The position numbers and the translations under genes were made by a program. The notes below the pieces were generated by a model, which was not told the DNA's origin, did not search any database, and saw only the letters and a program-made list of their open reading frames with translations. From contig OZ020611.1 of NCBI GenBank assembly GCA_963971575.1, forward strand, positions 145,230,419-145,294,418: a DNA stretch of 64,000 nucleotides, written 5' to 3'. This DNA comes from Liopterus haemorrhoidalis (taxonomy: Eukaryota > Arthropoda > Insecta > Coleoptera > Dytiscidae). Shown in pieces: positions 1-10,584 of this stretch. Positions within the stretch are counted from its first letter, which is position 1. Each line of letters opens with the position of its first letter.

Positions 1-159
1 GAATTGGCGTACTGGTGTAGAGAATTTGGGAGCGCACCTACCAAGCGTCGGAAGAAGGTTGGAGAGAAGAAACATCCAGAGAAGAAAAGACCAGATAAGC
101 TATTTAAAAAATTATTCGTGTTATTATTTATATACTATCTTGTTTATTTTGAATATTAG
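1..159 (+). CDS. Partial open frame, unknown, cut by window edge
   Basis: Frame 1 is open from the first base to a TAG at 157-159 (about 52 codons). The peptide begins ELAYWCREFG and has a lysine-rich stretch (TKRRKKVGEKK), then a hydrophobic tail near LLFIYYLVYF. I do not recognise the family. The basic composition would suit the end of a nucleic-acid-binding or retroelement protein, but chance openness is possible at this length. Nothing downstream extends it. Confidence 0.2.
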   Translation, partial: ELAYWCREFGSAPTKRRKKVGEKKHPEKKRPDKLFKKLFVLLFIYYLVYFEY

Positions 160-1078
160 TTGTATTTCTTTTACGTTAGATTTTATTCGGAATGTGTAGG
201 AATTTCGTGGCGCTGGTCGACCAACACGGGAAATCTCTGTAATCCAGCGCATTCTGGTAAAATCGTGTTGATCAAATTTTCCTTTATTTAAAATTTTTAT
301 AATTTGTTGTTATTTGTATCCTCTTATTATTCTAAATTTATTTTTGCTATTTATTTATATTTTATTTACATTTCGATTTGCAATCATAATACATTTTCTC
401 CACGACTACTATAGAACTTACCAATTCTAAAACCAATTTTGACTACAGAAAGTTAATATTCTAACACAAGAGTTGGAATGTTATTCTAAAGCACTTATTT
501 TCTTATGCATTTCGCGTGTATTTCATTCCATCACTTGTTATGGAATAATTATTCCATGCTTGTTGTCTTTTGTTTTTGTAGGATTACATTAAGATATATG
601 CAACGTTTACATTAAATAAATGCAACATAACTTCCTAACCTAAAATAGTGGCCGATGTACGGCAAATTAAATTAAAATTAAACAAATAATAAATAAAAAA
701 AAATAGTTTAATTAATTGATTAATTTGTTATGTAATATAAATTATTTGCTAAGATAAAATGTTTGTTAAAATAATTATTTGTTATTTTTTTTTTCTTTTT
801 GGTGGTCGTGGAGAAAGTAGGGTCTGTGACTCGGTTGGAAGAGAAAATTCGTTGCTCGTGGTTCCACTCGCATCGAATTTTCTCATTCCAACCTTGTTAC
901 AGAATATACTATTATTGTTTTGTTATTTACTATATTCAGTCTTTGTTATTATCTTATATCCCAAATACCTCATTTTAGGTTAGGTTTCGCCTAGCGACAC
1001 TGATTTATTCAGTGTTTATTAAAATCTAGTCTGTGCGTGGGATCTATTGGTCGGTCCCAATTATTTGATTTCAGACCA
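160..1078. other. AT-rich non-coding stretch with one hairpin
   Basis: No convincing gene. The only structure is an inverted repeat at 833-851 and 874-893 (GGTTGGAAGAGAAAATTCG and its complement with one bulged base), a stem of about 19 bp around a 22-base loop. It lies upstream of a retroelement-like primer-site motif at 1080-1088, so it could be part of a decayed long terminal repeat; that is inference. Confidence 0.35.
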
Positions 1079-1079
1079 A

Positions 1080-1088
1080 TTGGCGCCC
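1080..1088 (+). other. Primer-binding-site-like motif TTGGCGCCC
   Basis: The sequence ...CAGACCAATTGGCGCCC resembles the junction between a 5' LTR and the tRNA primer-binding site (TGGCGCC start) of many Ty3/gypsy-type retrotransposons. No gag or pol frame follows and no second LTR was seen, so this is at best the relic of an LTR element end. Confidence 0.2.
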
Positions 1089-1099
1089 TTTAATTTTTT

Positions 1100-2120
1100 T
1101 TTATACTTTCATTTGGTTTTGAACCACACGACCGTCTCGGCTGTTTAAAGGCTAGCCACAAGACTAATTAAGCCTATAGTTGTTAAATTATAGGTCACAA
1201 GTAGAAAGTGTATCGAAAAGATGCCAAGCAATAATTGATAATAATGGAGATTGGACCAATTATTAGGTAGTAGCGTAATAATATGTACAGTAAATTTTTA
1301 AATTATTTTTAGTTTTTCCTTTTGTCTCTTATAATTCAGGGTCTCCAAGAGCGAGCCAGGGCCCTGGTAATTCCGATAATTATAATATATATAATATGAC
1401 GGCTCGATGACTGGAAACAAAACTGCGTGTAGTTAGGATTTTTTTCTGTTATATAATACTACTAATATGAAAACTGAATAATAAAACGCACAGTAGGATA
1501 TGTCTACGTGATGTGCCCACTATCCGTGCGTTACCGACAGAAACCCCATAAAGAAGCCGAGGGCCGAAAATGATGATAACAGATAACAATTAACAAAGTT
1601 TGCAGTAAAATCGGGTTTGGGGCCCCAAACCTATAAACACTCTTATTTCAAGTATTTTTACGTATTAGAATCAAGGCCGTAAAGACGGTACTAAGCCCCG
1701 GTGCAAATGTTCGATTTGCTCCGTTTCGAATATTTTGACTGCCCAAATATTTCGAAAATTGATGAGCAAAGAAAAAAGAATATCCAAACAAATTCTGTGC
1801 CCTTTACGGAGTTACGTCCTTGTCTTGCGCCACTTTCGTCACGTCCTAGTTACGGGCTAGATTCCGATTACCGACAAAGAGATTAAAGTAAGCGCGCACC
1901 TCAGGGCATATGGGCTTGACCTCCCCAAAACCCTCCCTAAAAAACTCGTATTTAAGGGAATATTTTTCTGGCTTAACCCATTGGTCCTTTTTGATGTGGC
2001 GTGAGAGTATATGTACAGCAAAAAAATGTGCCGCAGCAATGCTTTTATTTTCATGACCAGTTGTATGCAATCAGCTGGTCTTTCAATACTACTTGAATGA
2101 CCACAAACTTGATCCGTATG
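1100..2120. other. No gene seen; contains an 18-bp perfect palindrome
   Basis: Short frames only, none protein-like. Positions 1614-1631 form a perfect palindrome centred on GGGGCCCC (GGTTTGGGGCCCCAAACC), with a GC content far above its surroundings. GC-rich words near 1355 (GAGCCAGGGCCCTGG) resemble decayed hAT ends but cannot be assigned. Confidence 0.4.
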
Positions 2121-2139
2121 GACCTTTTTCTTCTTTTTT

Positions 2140-2362
2140 TAGTAACAAAATTTTGTCCACTTCTGAACATAGGTCTCTTTCCCTCCACACGTTTTGTCCT
2201 TAGTCAGTTAATACCAATTTCTACCTGCTACTTTTTTTATATCGTCCAAATACCTTTTTTGAGAACTTCCAACATTACGTTTAGAAATTCTTGGACAGCA
2301 GTGAACTATTTTGTTTAAACATTGGTCTGGTCTGGCTATATGACCAAACCATTTCCATTTAA
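2140..2362 (-). pseudogene. Non-LTR retrotransposon ORF C-terminal fragment
   Basis: The minus strand encodes about 75 residues starting KWKWFGHIARPD, then PRISKRNVGSSQKRYLDDI and VAGRNW, before a stop. This is the familiar C-terminal end of insect LINE ORF2 proteins (the W-GHIAR ... RP-W-DDI ... NW pattern downstream of the reverse transcriptase). No reverse transcriptase domain remains, so it is a dead fragment. A diverged relative lies at 57880-58130 on the same strand. The LINE clade cannot be fixed from this tail alone. Confidence 0.65.
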
Positions 2363-2429
2363 GCAGTGGCGTATACAGGACTCATAATTAGCGGGGGCAC
2401 TTATGATGTTATCTGTAAAATAAAAGGCA

Positions 2430-2683
2430 GCTAACTGGCAGCCTGAGAGCCGCATCTGGCCTGCAAGATAGTTTGTTGTGGTCCGGAAACGTTAATGAAA
2501 AAAAAAACTTGAGTTTATTTTGGATAAAAATTTATTTAAAAATTTAATATATACATGCGTCTCCCTTTTCTTTTTATAACAAAATTTCAATGAGCACTGC
2601 GGGATATTTGAAGTTTCGTCACTGCTTATTATTTTATATGAAAAATAGACCGCGACCTAAATGAGTTTGACACCTCTGCTGTT
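2430..2683. mobile_element. hAT-type element remnant
   Basis: Left part has CTAACTGGCAGCCTGAGAGC followed by CGCATCTGGCC; right part has CGCGACCTAAATGAGTTTGA followed by CACCTCTGCTG. Both match the style of hAT ends (CAG...GTCCAACTGGC and CAG..GTGTCAAACTCA). No coding region is left between them. Target duplication not resolved. Confidence 0.4.
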
Positions 2684-3559
2684 GGATATTGTTGTTTATA
2701 TAAAAACATAAAGAAATGATAATGTCATTATTTGTAGAAAAAAAAAAAATTTATATTGAGATGACATATTATTAAGGCTGCCAACTCATTACGAATGCAA
2801 TGCCTCCCCCCAATAAAAGTATCTACTCACCATTTTTTATATATGTTTATATTCCAAGATTTTTTGCAAAGTTTCACTGAAACACCCCTTTTGTATAAAG
2901 AGATGATCTTTCTGCAAATTCTAATTAAATTTGCAAAAACCTTTTTTCTGCGTCATAATAAATGTTAAGGGTAACGAAATTAGTAAATAAATATTAGTGC
3001 AATCAAAGTCACAGTTTTGACACCAATCATAATTTTGAACACCAATAATTTAACACTAACTACAGATATTATTACCCCAATAATATTATCATTAAAGTCA
3101 TACACTAAAACTAACTGCAAAATACATCTTACAACTGACTAAACTCTGAAAACAGAACACTGAAAAATAATGCAATGATTAGACGTGATTGTCTATGGTC
3201 TATGTCTAGAGAGGGACACATTGTTAGGTGCAATAATAACGTTAGATTAAATATCGCAAACCATTGATAATTTGTTGGTTTTATTGTATTTATACCGCCT
3301 CGCCTAATAGTCTTCTCCTTATCTATCGAAGAGCATTGTTACTGATGTCAAAGTGGGGAGCGGAGATCTAATCAAAGGTCAGCTCCCGCACGAATTAAAA
3401 TTGCTTTCTGGAACAGGTTCTTATATTTATTTTATAAATAACTTGAATACAATTTGCTGTCGAGCTGTTTCTGAAGAGGGACATGTGGGACAATATATAG
3501 GCTTCCGAGATGATTTTAGGTACCGATATTAAAACGAGACATGGATTTATAATCCGGCA
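2684..3559. other. AT-rich, nothing recognised
   Basis: Short A and T runs and no frame of interest. No repeat structure or element ends were seen. Confidence 0.5.
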
Positions 3560-3775
3560 CTAAAAAGCATAATAAATCCTAAAAAATCCTAGTATATAGC
3601 TAAAAAATAAGTCCTAAAATAAAACTTAAAAAAACCTAAATAAAGCCTAATAAATATCTAAAAAATAATTTTTAAAATAAATATTAATAAATCCTAAAAA
3701 TAGCCTAATAAATATCTAAAAATAAGTCCTAACATAAATATTAATAAATCCTAAAAAAAGCCTAATAAATATCCA
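3560..3775. repeat. 57-58 bp AT-rich tandem repeat
   Basis: The word GCCTAATAAATATC recurs at 3645, 3703 and 3760 (periods 58 and 57), each preceded by an AAATCCTAAAAA-type segment. About three and a half diverged units, almost pure A/T with CCTAA words. A minisatellite; no coding. Confidence 0.7.
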
Positions 3776-3916
3776 ACATTTGTGAAAATTATCAAATGCT
3801 TTTATCGCATTTCTTGCTCTCGGCGTAAAAATCCTCCTCTGTTTGGTTATTGCTATCGTTTTAGCTAGAGAGGCGTAGACGGAGTCTTGTAGATGCGGCG
3901 ACAGCACTGTTAGATA

Positions 3917-4414
3917 TAGTAGGTGTCCAAATTATTAGGGACAGTACACTTTTTTTTGTAATTTACAAGTTTAAATGCATTTTGTGAGAAAATAAATTGT
4001 TTTTAAATCATTTATCTTTCATATTCTTGTTGCTGGTATCATTATTATTTTAAAAAGCGGAAGATCGCCAAAGAAATCATCACCACCAAGCGGCAATTTA
4101 TAGAAACCCTTATCAGAGAGTGGTATCACAACCCCAATCTCCGACACAACGCAAAAGTCTGCATAGAAAGCATGCCCAAACGCCTGGAAGCCGTAATCGC
4201 AGCAAAGGGTGGCATTTTACTTAATTTGTTAAATTAACACTTTTTATACAAAAATAAATGGATATGAATAAGCAATTATGTCGTTTTATATTCTAAATAA
4301 AGCACTCTAATGAATAAAAATAAATACGAGACCCAAAGCCACTTATTTCCTCATTAAATTCATTTGAAAATTACAGAAAATTTGTACTGTCCCTAATAAT
4401 TTGGCCACCTACTA
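3917..4414 (+). mobile_element. Internally deleted Tc1-like transposon
   Basis: Terminal inverted repeats of 31 bp with one mismatch (TAGTAGGTGTCCAAATTATT... at 3917-3947; complement at 4384-4414) are flanked by TA on both sides (3915-3916 and 4415-4416), the Tc1/mariner target duplication. Between them only the transposase C-terminus survives (4061-4237), so the 498-bp copy lacks the catalytic residues and is non-autonomous. Confidence 0.9.
4061..4237 (+). pseudogene. Tc1-like transposase, C-terminal 58 codons
   Basis: An open frame reads ...REWYHNPNLRHNAKVCIESM then PKRLEAVIAAKGG and stops at 4235-4237. This matches the end of Tc1-family transposases, where a conserved W, the C-IESMPKR motif and AVIAAKGG close the protein. 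The paired-box-like DNA-binding domain and the DDE catalytic core are absent, lost in the internal deletion of the host element. Frame is intact to the stop, suggesting a fairly young deletion derivative. Confidence 0.85.
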
Positions 4415-4599
4415 TACATTGCAAGTTTACGATTACCTGTACCTTCTTTCATTTATATCGACAAAGTCACCACTTGTTTCCACGCTGACCAAATAAAATG
4501 TAATATTTATAAATAAAGATAAATAAAAACCTAGTTTATAAAGATTCAAAAAGCAAATAATTTGTATTATGAAAATATTATAAAAATAAACAAATGTGA

Positions 4600-4676
4600 G
4601 ATATCTGAAAGGCGCCCTCGGGGCCCAGGTGCTTGGAGCGATCGCTCCATTGCTCCATGCCACCGCACGGCCCTGA
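4600..4676 (-). mobile_element. hAT-like end with 16-bp palindrome
   Basis: On the minus strand the segment starts CAGGGCCGTGCGGTGGCATG, a typical hAT terminus, and contains the perfect palindrome TGGAGCGATCGCTCCA (4634-4649) and GC-rich GGGCCCCGAGGGCGCC. The other end of the element is not recognised. Confidence 0.35.
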
Positions 4677-4679
4677 CAA

Positions 4680-5600
4680 CATCAAAGATTTTGCTTCCAA
4701 ATTCTACCTGATTGACGTTGGGTGTTCAAGAAGAGACAGATAATTATTTCCCAATTGCATATGTAAAAATATATACCTTGTTTATTTATTTAATTATTTT
4801 TTGTAAGTCATAATTAATTATTTACCGGAAGTATTTCCTGACAGCCTATGACTCATCGTTCAGAAATTACCTCTAATTTTTTCGGTTTAAACATGACGTC
4901 ATTTCGGAAAAAGTAGAGCAAAATCTTCAGACGCAACTAAAATAACAGGTACGTTGGGCGGAATGCCTACACAATTCCAGTGATTTCAACTGACGTCAAC
5001 TATGAGAAAAGTAACGCGGAAATTACCGAATTTTTAAGTAAAACGAATTAATTTAGAAGAATTTAATTGGGATATTTATTGGTGCGAAACATTTCCTAAT
5101 GAAAATAAATAAATATTTCTACCAAAAGTTTATAATTACGAAAAGAAAATTAGTCACTTTTACGGGCATTTTGTTTATATTTTCTACGATGACTTTTTAG
5201 GTTCTTTTACCTTATTTAGTTTTTGTATTTGTAAGTTAATATTCTAAACTCTTGATTTGAGAAATTGAATATGCAGGGTATAGCAAGATAAGGACTGCCA
5301 TTTTTCTCTGATGTGTTCGGAGATACAAAAAAAGGTCAAATGAAATGGTAGTATTTAGTAGGATAAATGAATCTTGACCAATATGAAAAATAGATCTCTT
5401 TGTATATTATTACATCAAAATATGCTATATCATTTTATCTTTAAAAAAGTTCAGAACTTGTTCCCCTCAAAAAATAATCCTATATAAGATATTAACTAAA
5501 ATAAAAAGTCAGCCGTGATCAACACAAAGCCGACCACAAAGTACTTAAACAAAATACTTTCTAGCTGAGAAATTGTTACTGAAAAAGATAATAAAGTGTT
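4680..5600. other. AT-rich, nothing recognised
   Basis: No gene or element end. Two CRE-like TGACGTC words occur (near 4895 and 4990), not enough to call a regulatory site. Confidence 0.5.
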
Positions 5601-5607
5601 ATATTAA

Positions 5608-5672
5608 GGCCCGGTCTTTCCACTTTCAGGTAAACCTGTGGATAACTATCTGACAGATTGAGTTTGAAATAA
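5608..5672 (+). mobile_element. One end of a PIF/Harbinger-like palindromic MITE
   Basis: GGCCCGGTCTTTCCACTTTC after a TAA at 5605-5607, then GATAACTATCTGACAGAT, matches one arm of the two complete 259-bp copies at 24854 and 56953. The other arm is missing. It sits about 260-330 bases upstream of the signal-peptide exon at 5935, so it may lie in that gene's 5' flank. Confidence 0.7.
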
Positions 5673-5710
5673 AACCCATGGCGAGTTGTTTTAATGCGCA
5701 TCCCTACTCC

Positions 5711-5860
5711 ACTATATATAAACTGATTCAAACTCTGATAATATACTAGTGGATACCGCGAGGTCGCGTCCAACAGTATAGGCGCGAAGCTGCCGCGAAC
5801 ATTTGAATCATCTTACTTTATAAATGTAGAAAAGTTTTATTTGAAAAAGTGATTTTTGTG
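5711..5860 (+). promoter_or_regulatory. Candidate core promoter of the 5935 exon
   Basis: Two TATA-like words (CTATATATAAA near 5712, CTTTATAAATG near 5816) precede the coding start at 5935. A start site 25-35 bases after the second would give a 5' leader of roughly 80 bases. Supported only by position and composition. Confidence 0.25.
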
Positions 5861-5934
5861 CAGACTTTTTTAAAGTGAAGTTTTTTATTTTTAAGTTTAT
5901 TTTGTAGTGAATTTTATTCGCGGACTAAGTAAAA

Positions 5935-6039
5935 ATGGAAATTAAGAAATTTTGTTTATTTTCGAGGACTTTGACAGTTCTGATTGTAGCTGTTTGTTGT
6001 GTAAAATGTGCACCTATTGAAAATCAAACTACAGCTATG
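5935..6039 (+). CDS. First coding exon of a secreted protein (signal peptide)
   Basis: ATG at 5935 in the context AAAAATGG opens 35 codons. The peptide has a basic n-region (MEIKKF), a hydrophobic core (LTVLIVAVCCV) and a likely cleavage site after KCA, before PIENQTTAM: a textbook signal peptide. The frame runs straight into ATG|GTAAGT, a consensus splice donor at 6039/6040, phase 0. Known: short insect secreted peptides often split signal peptide and mature chain this way. The start was chosen because it is the only ATG giving the signal peptide. No downstream exon beginning in phase 0 was recognised in the window, so the product (hormone, binding protein, enzyme) is unknown. The MITE arm at 5608 lies in the 5' flank. 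Expression is likely, not shown. Confidence 0.6.
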
Positions 6040-6690
6040 GTAAGTTCCAAATTTTAATTTATTTAACCTACTATTTCTAACTGTTCCTAAATGAAAACTT
6101 ACCTAATTCTTTTTAGTCCTTACAGCTGAAATACAAAATAATCAAAATCATAGTGTGCACATAGTTCCCACCTGGGGATATTCATTTAATAAATGTCCTT
6201 ACTCATTTTTTAAAGTTATGTGTGTTTTTTAGATAACCTATTATCAAAAACCTTTTACTGACTGTCTGATTTTTACGAAGTAAACGTATAAACAAAATTA
6301 CATTTAAAATGTAATAATTTTATCTTCAAGTAACATTTCCTTCTTGTGAATTTTTTTTTCTGTGATTTTTTTAGGATCTTAATGGACATTAAATGAATAA
6401 GAAGCTCATATACTGAACAATATCTTATTATTATTATCTTTGGGGTTTGTCAGGTCTTGACAAGGGTCCACTAATCGCAAACTTCAGCAACCTATTACTA
6501 TTATTATTATTATTAATTATTTAAATTGGTGCCAAAATTTCAGAAACATGTTTCTCACTATTAACACTGTATTGTTGTGTTTGTGATTTATTCCTGTTTG
6601 ATACTTAAATGATGTTTTACTAATTAATAACTAAAAACTCATGCAACAGAGGATTAATTTAGATACCATTCGTGAGAAGAACAATTATTA
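6040..6690. other. Start of putative intron; no gene
   Basis: Follows the splice donor at 6040. AT-rich, with a short (ATT)n run near 6500-6520. No exon-like frame with an acceptor was seen. Confidence 0.4.
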
Positions 6691-6857
6691 GGTTATTCCA
6701 AACGTTTAGGCGGAACTAACTGGATGAGTTTTCATGAGCTCTTCTTTTATAGTTTGAAGCAGGTTTTTGCTAAACAAAATGATCAAAAGCCTCACTTAAT
6801 CAGTAAAAGTTACTAAAATTAAAAATCTAGTTCCACCTAACCCAAAGAAACAGGCTG
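6691..6857 (+). mobile_element. TA-targeting MITE, copy A
   Basis: Begins GGTTATTCCAAACGTTTAGG after TA (6689-6690), ends AAGAAACAGGCTG before TA (6858-6859). Inverted ends read TTTAGGCGGAACTA and TAGTTCCACCTAA. Shares its middle (TTTTTGCTAAACAAAATGA) with copies at 27837, 28159, 32572 and 40855. Non-coding; a Tc1/mariner-type MITE from its TA duplication. Confidence 0.85.
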
Positions 6858-6877
6858 TAGTTTAAAGTTTTTGGTAG

Positions 6878-7037
6878 TTTTTTTTGTTTTTTTTGTTTTT
6901 TTTTTGTTTATTGTAATGGTTTTTGCTGCTAAGAACAATACTTATTTTTGAAAATTACATTCCTGAACGGGATTCGAACCCGAGACCTTAGCAACGCAGA
7001 GCACATATGTTACCACTACGCTACGCCGGTCGGCAAA
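6878..7037 (-). mobile_element. tRNA-derived SINE
   Basis: Read on the minus strand it starts GCCGACCGGCGTAGCGTAGT and has an A-box-like TAGCGTAGTGGT and a strong B box (GGGTTCGAATCCC), then a short body and an A-rich tail (T runs at 6878-6909 on +). A 10-bp direct repeat TTTTTGGTAG flanks it (6868-6877 and 7038-7047), the expected target duplication. It inserted directly beside MITE copy A. Confidence 0.85.
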
Positions 7038-7049
7038 TTTTTGGTAGTT

Positions 7050-8413
7050 ATTAAGAAGGAAATTCCAATTTTTTTACTGTTTCTATACTTTTACTTTAAA
7101 ATTTTAAAGAAAAATTAAATTTTTGCATCCACCTGTATTTTAGGATAGACCAGTTATAGGTCAGGATCAGGCATTTGTCAGATCATAACAGTAGGGTGCC
7201 TTCACCTAAAAAAGTTTGACAACTACTGGGTTAGGTCCACAGGCAAAGGTTTTGATACAGTATAATAATAATAATAAAAATAAGGTATAAAGCAAACGTT
7301 TAGAATAGTATTATCAAATGTGTTCTGTCTTCATGACCAGGGCTGCAGAAAATTGAAGAATCTGATGATCAAAACAACTTACCAAATGGTAGATGGGGCG
7401 CAAATTATTTAATAAAAACGCTGTCTTTTGTGATTTTTAGAAACTGTTGATGTAGCCTTTTTCTCAACGTCAAAGCTAAATGAACTAAACTGTTTTTTTA
7501 CTGTTTAGCTTACTATTCATTTTAACAACTGGTACTGAAGTATTTCATTATTTAAATCAACCGGTACAAGCGTAGTGGCTGAATACTTGTCAATTCGGTT
7601 GACTTTTGGTTCTTCCCACCAATCTTACACTATCAAGTATAGATGTGGCTTTTCTTAAATGAAACATTTTTTATACATTTTTTCTTTTACATTTTATAAA
7701 TTTTGTCCTAACTTTATGGAGAGTGGTCCATAAAAATCAAACATAAGATAAAAAATTAAACATGGATTTAATTCAAAACGATCCATTCGCATCTATACAA
7801 TCTTTAGCGAGGTCGTACAGTTTTTGGAGAGTCATAAAAATTCATTTTATTTGATTGTTTTTAATTCGTCGGTGAAAATTAGTTGAGAAATTGTTTGGAG
7901 CTCCAAATAATTACTTGCAACCGGTCCTCTTTATACAGAAGAGCATGATATCTATTAGTAAAAGTTATAGTAAACATTCCGTAAATAAAAACTCTTCACT
8001 CCATGACTCATCTACATCGTTTTTACTCAGTGCACCATTACAAATTTCTACCAAAGCAGTCAAAAGAATCTCATTAAGCAAATCTGTTATTATGGGTTGC
8101 ATTAACAATAATATTGTAATATTCCTAGTAAAAATGTTTAATAGTTTTAACAAGTTTGGCAACAATGTTCATAGAGAAATTTGTAAGTTATCTTATAAAC
8201 TACAGGTGATTTTAAATTTAAAGTGTATTATTTTGACAAATATGAAGGGAGTTTTTTCAGTTTTAGTTTGTTTTATTAATAATAATTATTACTGATAGAA
8301 TATTTTTGTTTTTTAATAAGTTTAAATACAAAGAGCTTCTTTATCATTTTGATAACATACAATGATTTTCAACTCGTCACAACTGTTTTTAATATAGTTC
8401 AGGAGAATTCTTA
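7050..8413. other. AT-rich, no supported gene
   Basis: Holds overlapping open frames on both strands at 7891-8295 (+, 134 codons) and 7965-8165 (-, 66 codons). The plus product is low-complexity S/N/I-rich; the minus one has an acidic patch but no family I know. A tRNA-like segment (GCGTAGTGGCTGAATAC ... TTGGTTCTTCCC) at 7570-7612 (+) may be a worn SINE head. A (TAA)n run lies near 7263. Confidence 0.4.
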
Positions 8414-8429
8414 TGCCGATCGATCGGCA
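8414..8429. repeat. 16-bp perfect palindrome
   Basis: TGCCGATCGATCGGCA, isolated in AT-rich DNA. Function unknown; may be chance or an element remnant. Confidence 0.5.
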
Positions 8430-9890
8430 GAAAACCTAAAAACACATATAAATCTATTTAATACAATTCTATGTAAGCTATTAATAACGTATTAGAACTA
8501 CTCGAACTATATTTGAATATATTCAGATAAATGTATGTGTGATTTTCGTAAATGCAGTGGCCGCAAATAGCCTTTGTTGCTGTGCGCCAAAAAATTTAAC
8601 TAACTAACTCTATATGCAGCGCTGTTACGGTAGTAGTAACAAGAGTGACTGAAACAGCCATATTTCTTTCTCAATACCTGAACGAATGGCAATGTATAAT
8701 TTCCATAATTTTCTCGGTTGAATCATGCTCTTTTTACCCATCACCGACCAACTAACTCTCCTGAAGTATATTACAAATATTTGAGAAATCTTCTTCGGCC
8801 ACAAATCTAAGTATAAGATTTCATCCATTTATAAGAGTTTTCATGTAATATCTTTCGAAAAATTAGTCGAAAATTCTAGGCGTACTATTCCATTGCGATA
8901 GAGCAGGGGACAACATTTTTAGAAATATATTAAGCAAAATCATGTCATAATCAGAGCCGTAGCAATAGTTTTGGCGCCCTTGGCAAATATATTAATTTAA
9001 GCTAAAATAGCTAATATATATATATATATATATAAAATGAGCTTATTGTCATAATTTTAAATACAGTCACATACATACATTGTTTAGTTTTTTGAGATTA
9101 TATTTTATTTTTATTTACCCCAAATCAATTGTTATAAGTTTACATAATTTTATTTTGTGTACAGAATTAACTTTTTTGAAAAATTTGTATATGTTTTACA
9201 GTGCAACTTATTCTTTTCTATACTTTCATATGTTATTCAAGGTATAAAATGCTAAATATATTTTGTTATTGCAGTCAGTTTATTTGTTTGCCAAGTCAAA
9301 AGGTCGAATTAGTTATTAGTTTTGATGTATTCAGGCTACAGCCTATATGCTAACCTTGTTATGTCAATAAGTCGATACGTTTCCTCAAAGGTTAAAGTTT
9401 TGTCCTAGATAACTTACTAGATTTTTATTTTAAAATGTTAAATAAATCTTTCAAATAGTTCATTTGTTAATGTGTAATAACATTTATGCAATAAGTTTAT
9501 GGTGTGGTTTTGGTTTGGTACAATTTGTATCAAATCAGGTCAGAGGTGGATCTAGCATCAAATATTTAATTCTTAAAATGAATACCTGGTCATACAGGGG
9601 ATACATTAATAATCGGACCGGTCGAACTATCACAATGGCCCAGAATCGGATTTATTTATAGCTCCATGTAGGCAGAAGGAGCTTGGCTTTTCCTGTTTTT
9701 GCTTACCAGTTCGATTCGACTTCCTTTAGGGTCCTTCTATTTATTCGGTCTAGCGCCTATAAAAATCTTAATCCGGCATTGCAATGGCCACGTGGATTCA
9801 TATAGTACCAGAAGTCGAGAACAGTAGTGACAAAAGCAACCGAAGCAAAGCTATATTTGCAGCACTGCATCTGCGCCACTTTTCATATAT
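8430..9890. other. No gene; (TA)n tract and a hAT-like end
   Basis: A (TA)n microsatellite lies at about 9014-9033. Near 9765-9781 the sequence CTTAATCCGGCATTG is the complement of a CAATGCCGGATTAAG hAT-style terminus, and GGTCAGAGGTGGATCTAGC near 9540 may be its other end. The 65-codon frame at 9464-9661 falls inside this remnant and is not credited. Confidence 0.4.
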
Positions 9891-9899
9891 ATGCTCTAT

Positions 9900-9925
9900 C
9901 TGAAGATGGCATAACAAGCCGAAAT
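9900..9925 (+). ncRNA. Hammerhead-like core motif
   Basis: CTGAAGA, one extra base, GGC-loop-GCC, then GAAA: the conserved parts of a hammerhead ribozyme with a weak 3-bp stem II and one surplus nucleotide. Motifs like this are known in terminal regions of Penelope-like retroelements. Stems I and III are not demonstrated. Confidence 0.2.
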
Positions 9926-10451
9926 ATATATATATCAAGTTTTAATAAAATATTTTCTGGAATATAACCAAGTGTCTTATTTACTATATATACTCTATTG
10001 TATAAAATTATTCATTTACTACAATTTCTAATAGAAGCACAACTATAAAAAACATTTGAACTTTCGGTTGGGCCTCAGAATTTACTCTTAGATTATCTAT
10101 CTTTACTTTTATTGTAGGGTAAGCGTTTCGAAATACTAGAAAGCGAATAACAGAATGATGATAGAACATTCTTATCTAACAAAACACTGATAAAAAAGGG
10201 TAACTTCTCATAATTTCAGCGGGTCATAGGCATCTAATAAATGGAGCAGGTCCATAAAAGGCCCGGATCTGAATGTTTGGGACAAAATATTGCGGACAAA
10301 TTTTAGCCGGCAATTTCAGTAAAAAAATTTGAAAATCATTAATGTCTGTTAATCTAATAAGAGATTATTACTATTCCCTTTCATTTAATAACTTATGAAG
10401 GGAGCAATTCATATTTTTGCAATTGATTTTTGATTGATCAAAAACTCTGAG

Positions 10452-10584
10452 GGCCGGTGTCTGAAAGCTTAGTTAACTATAACCAAATATTTAGAAAACG
10501 ATTGCTATGATTATTTATGGGAATGTTATATTGTAACCGTAGCTGACCATTGCTTATAATTTATTAAGCTTTCAGATACCGGCC
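10452..10584. mobile_element. 133-bp MITE with CTGAG target duplication
   Basis: Inverted ends GGCCGGTGTCTGAAAGCTTA and GGCCGGTATCTGAAAGCTTA (complement on the right) enclose about 90 bases. CTGAG occurs directly on both sides (10447-10451, 10585-10589). If the termini are read one base longer the duplication is TGA (3 bp), which would be closer to PIF/Harbinger. Non-coding. Confidence 0.75.

Noticed and set aside
3560..3775. CRISPR-like repeat array
   Set aside because: Repeats are diverged, directly tandem without unique spacers, in a eukaryotic context; a minisatellite.
6955..7035. tRNA gene on the minus strand
   Set aside because: The B box is good but the acceptor and anticodon arms do not close, and an A-rich tail plus a 10-bp target duplication mark it as a SINE.
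7891..8295. 134-codon plus-strand open frame as a gene
   Set aside because: Low-complexity S/N/I-rich product, no splice or promoter context, overlapped by a minus frame of equal merit.
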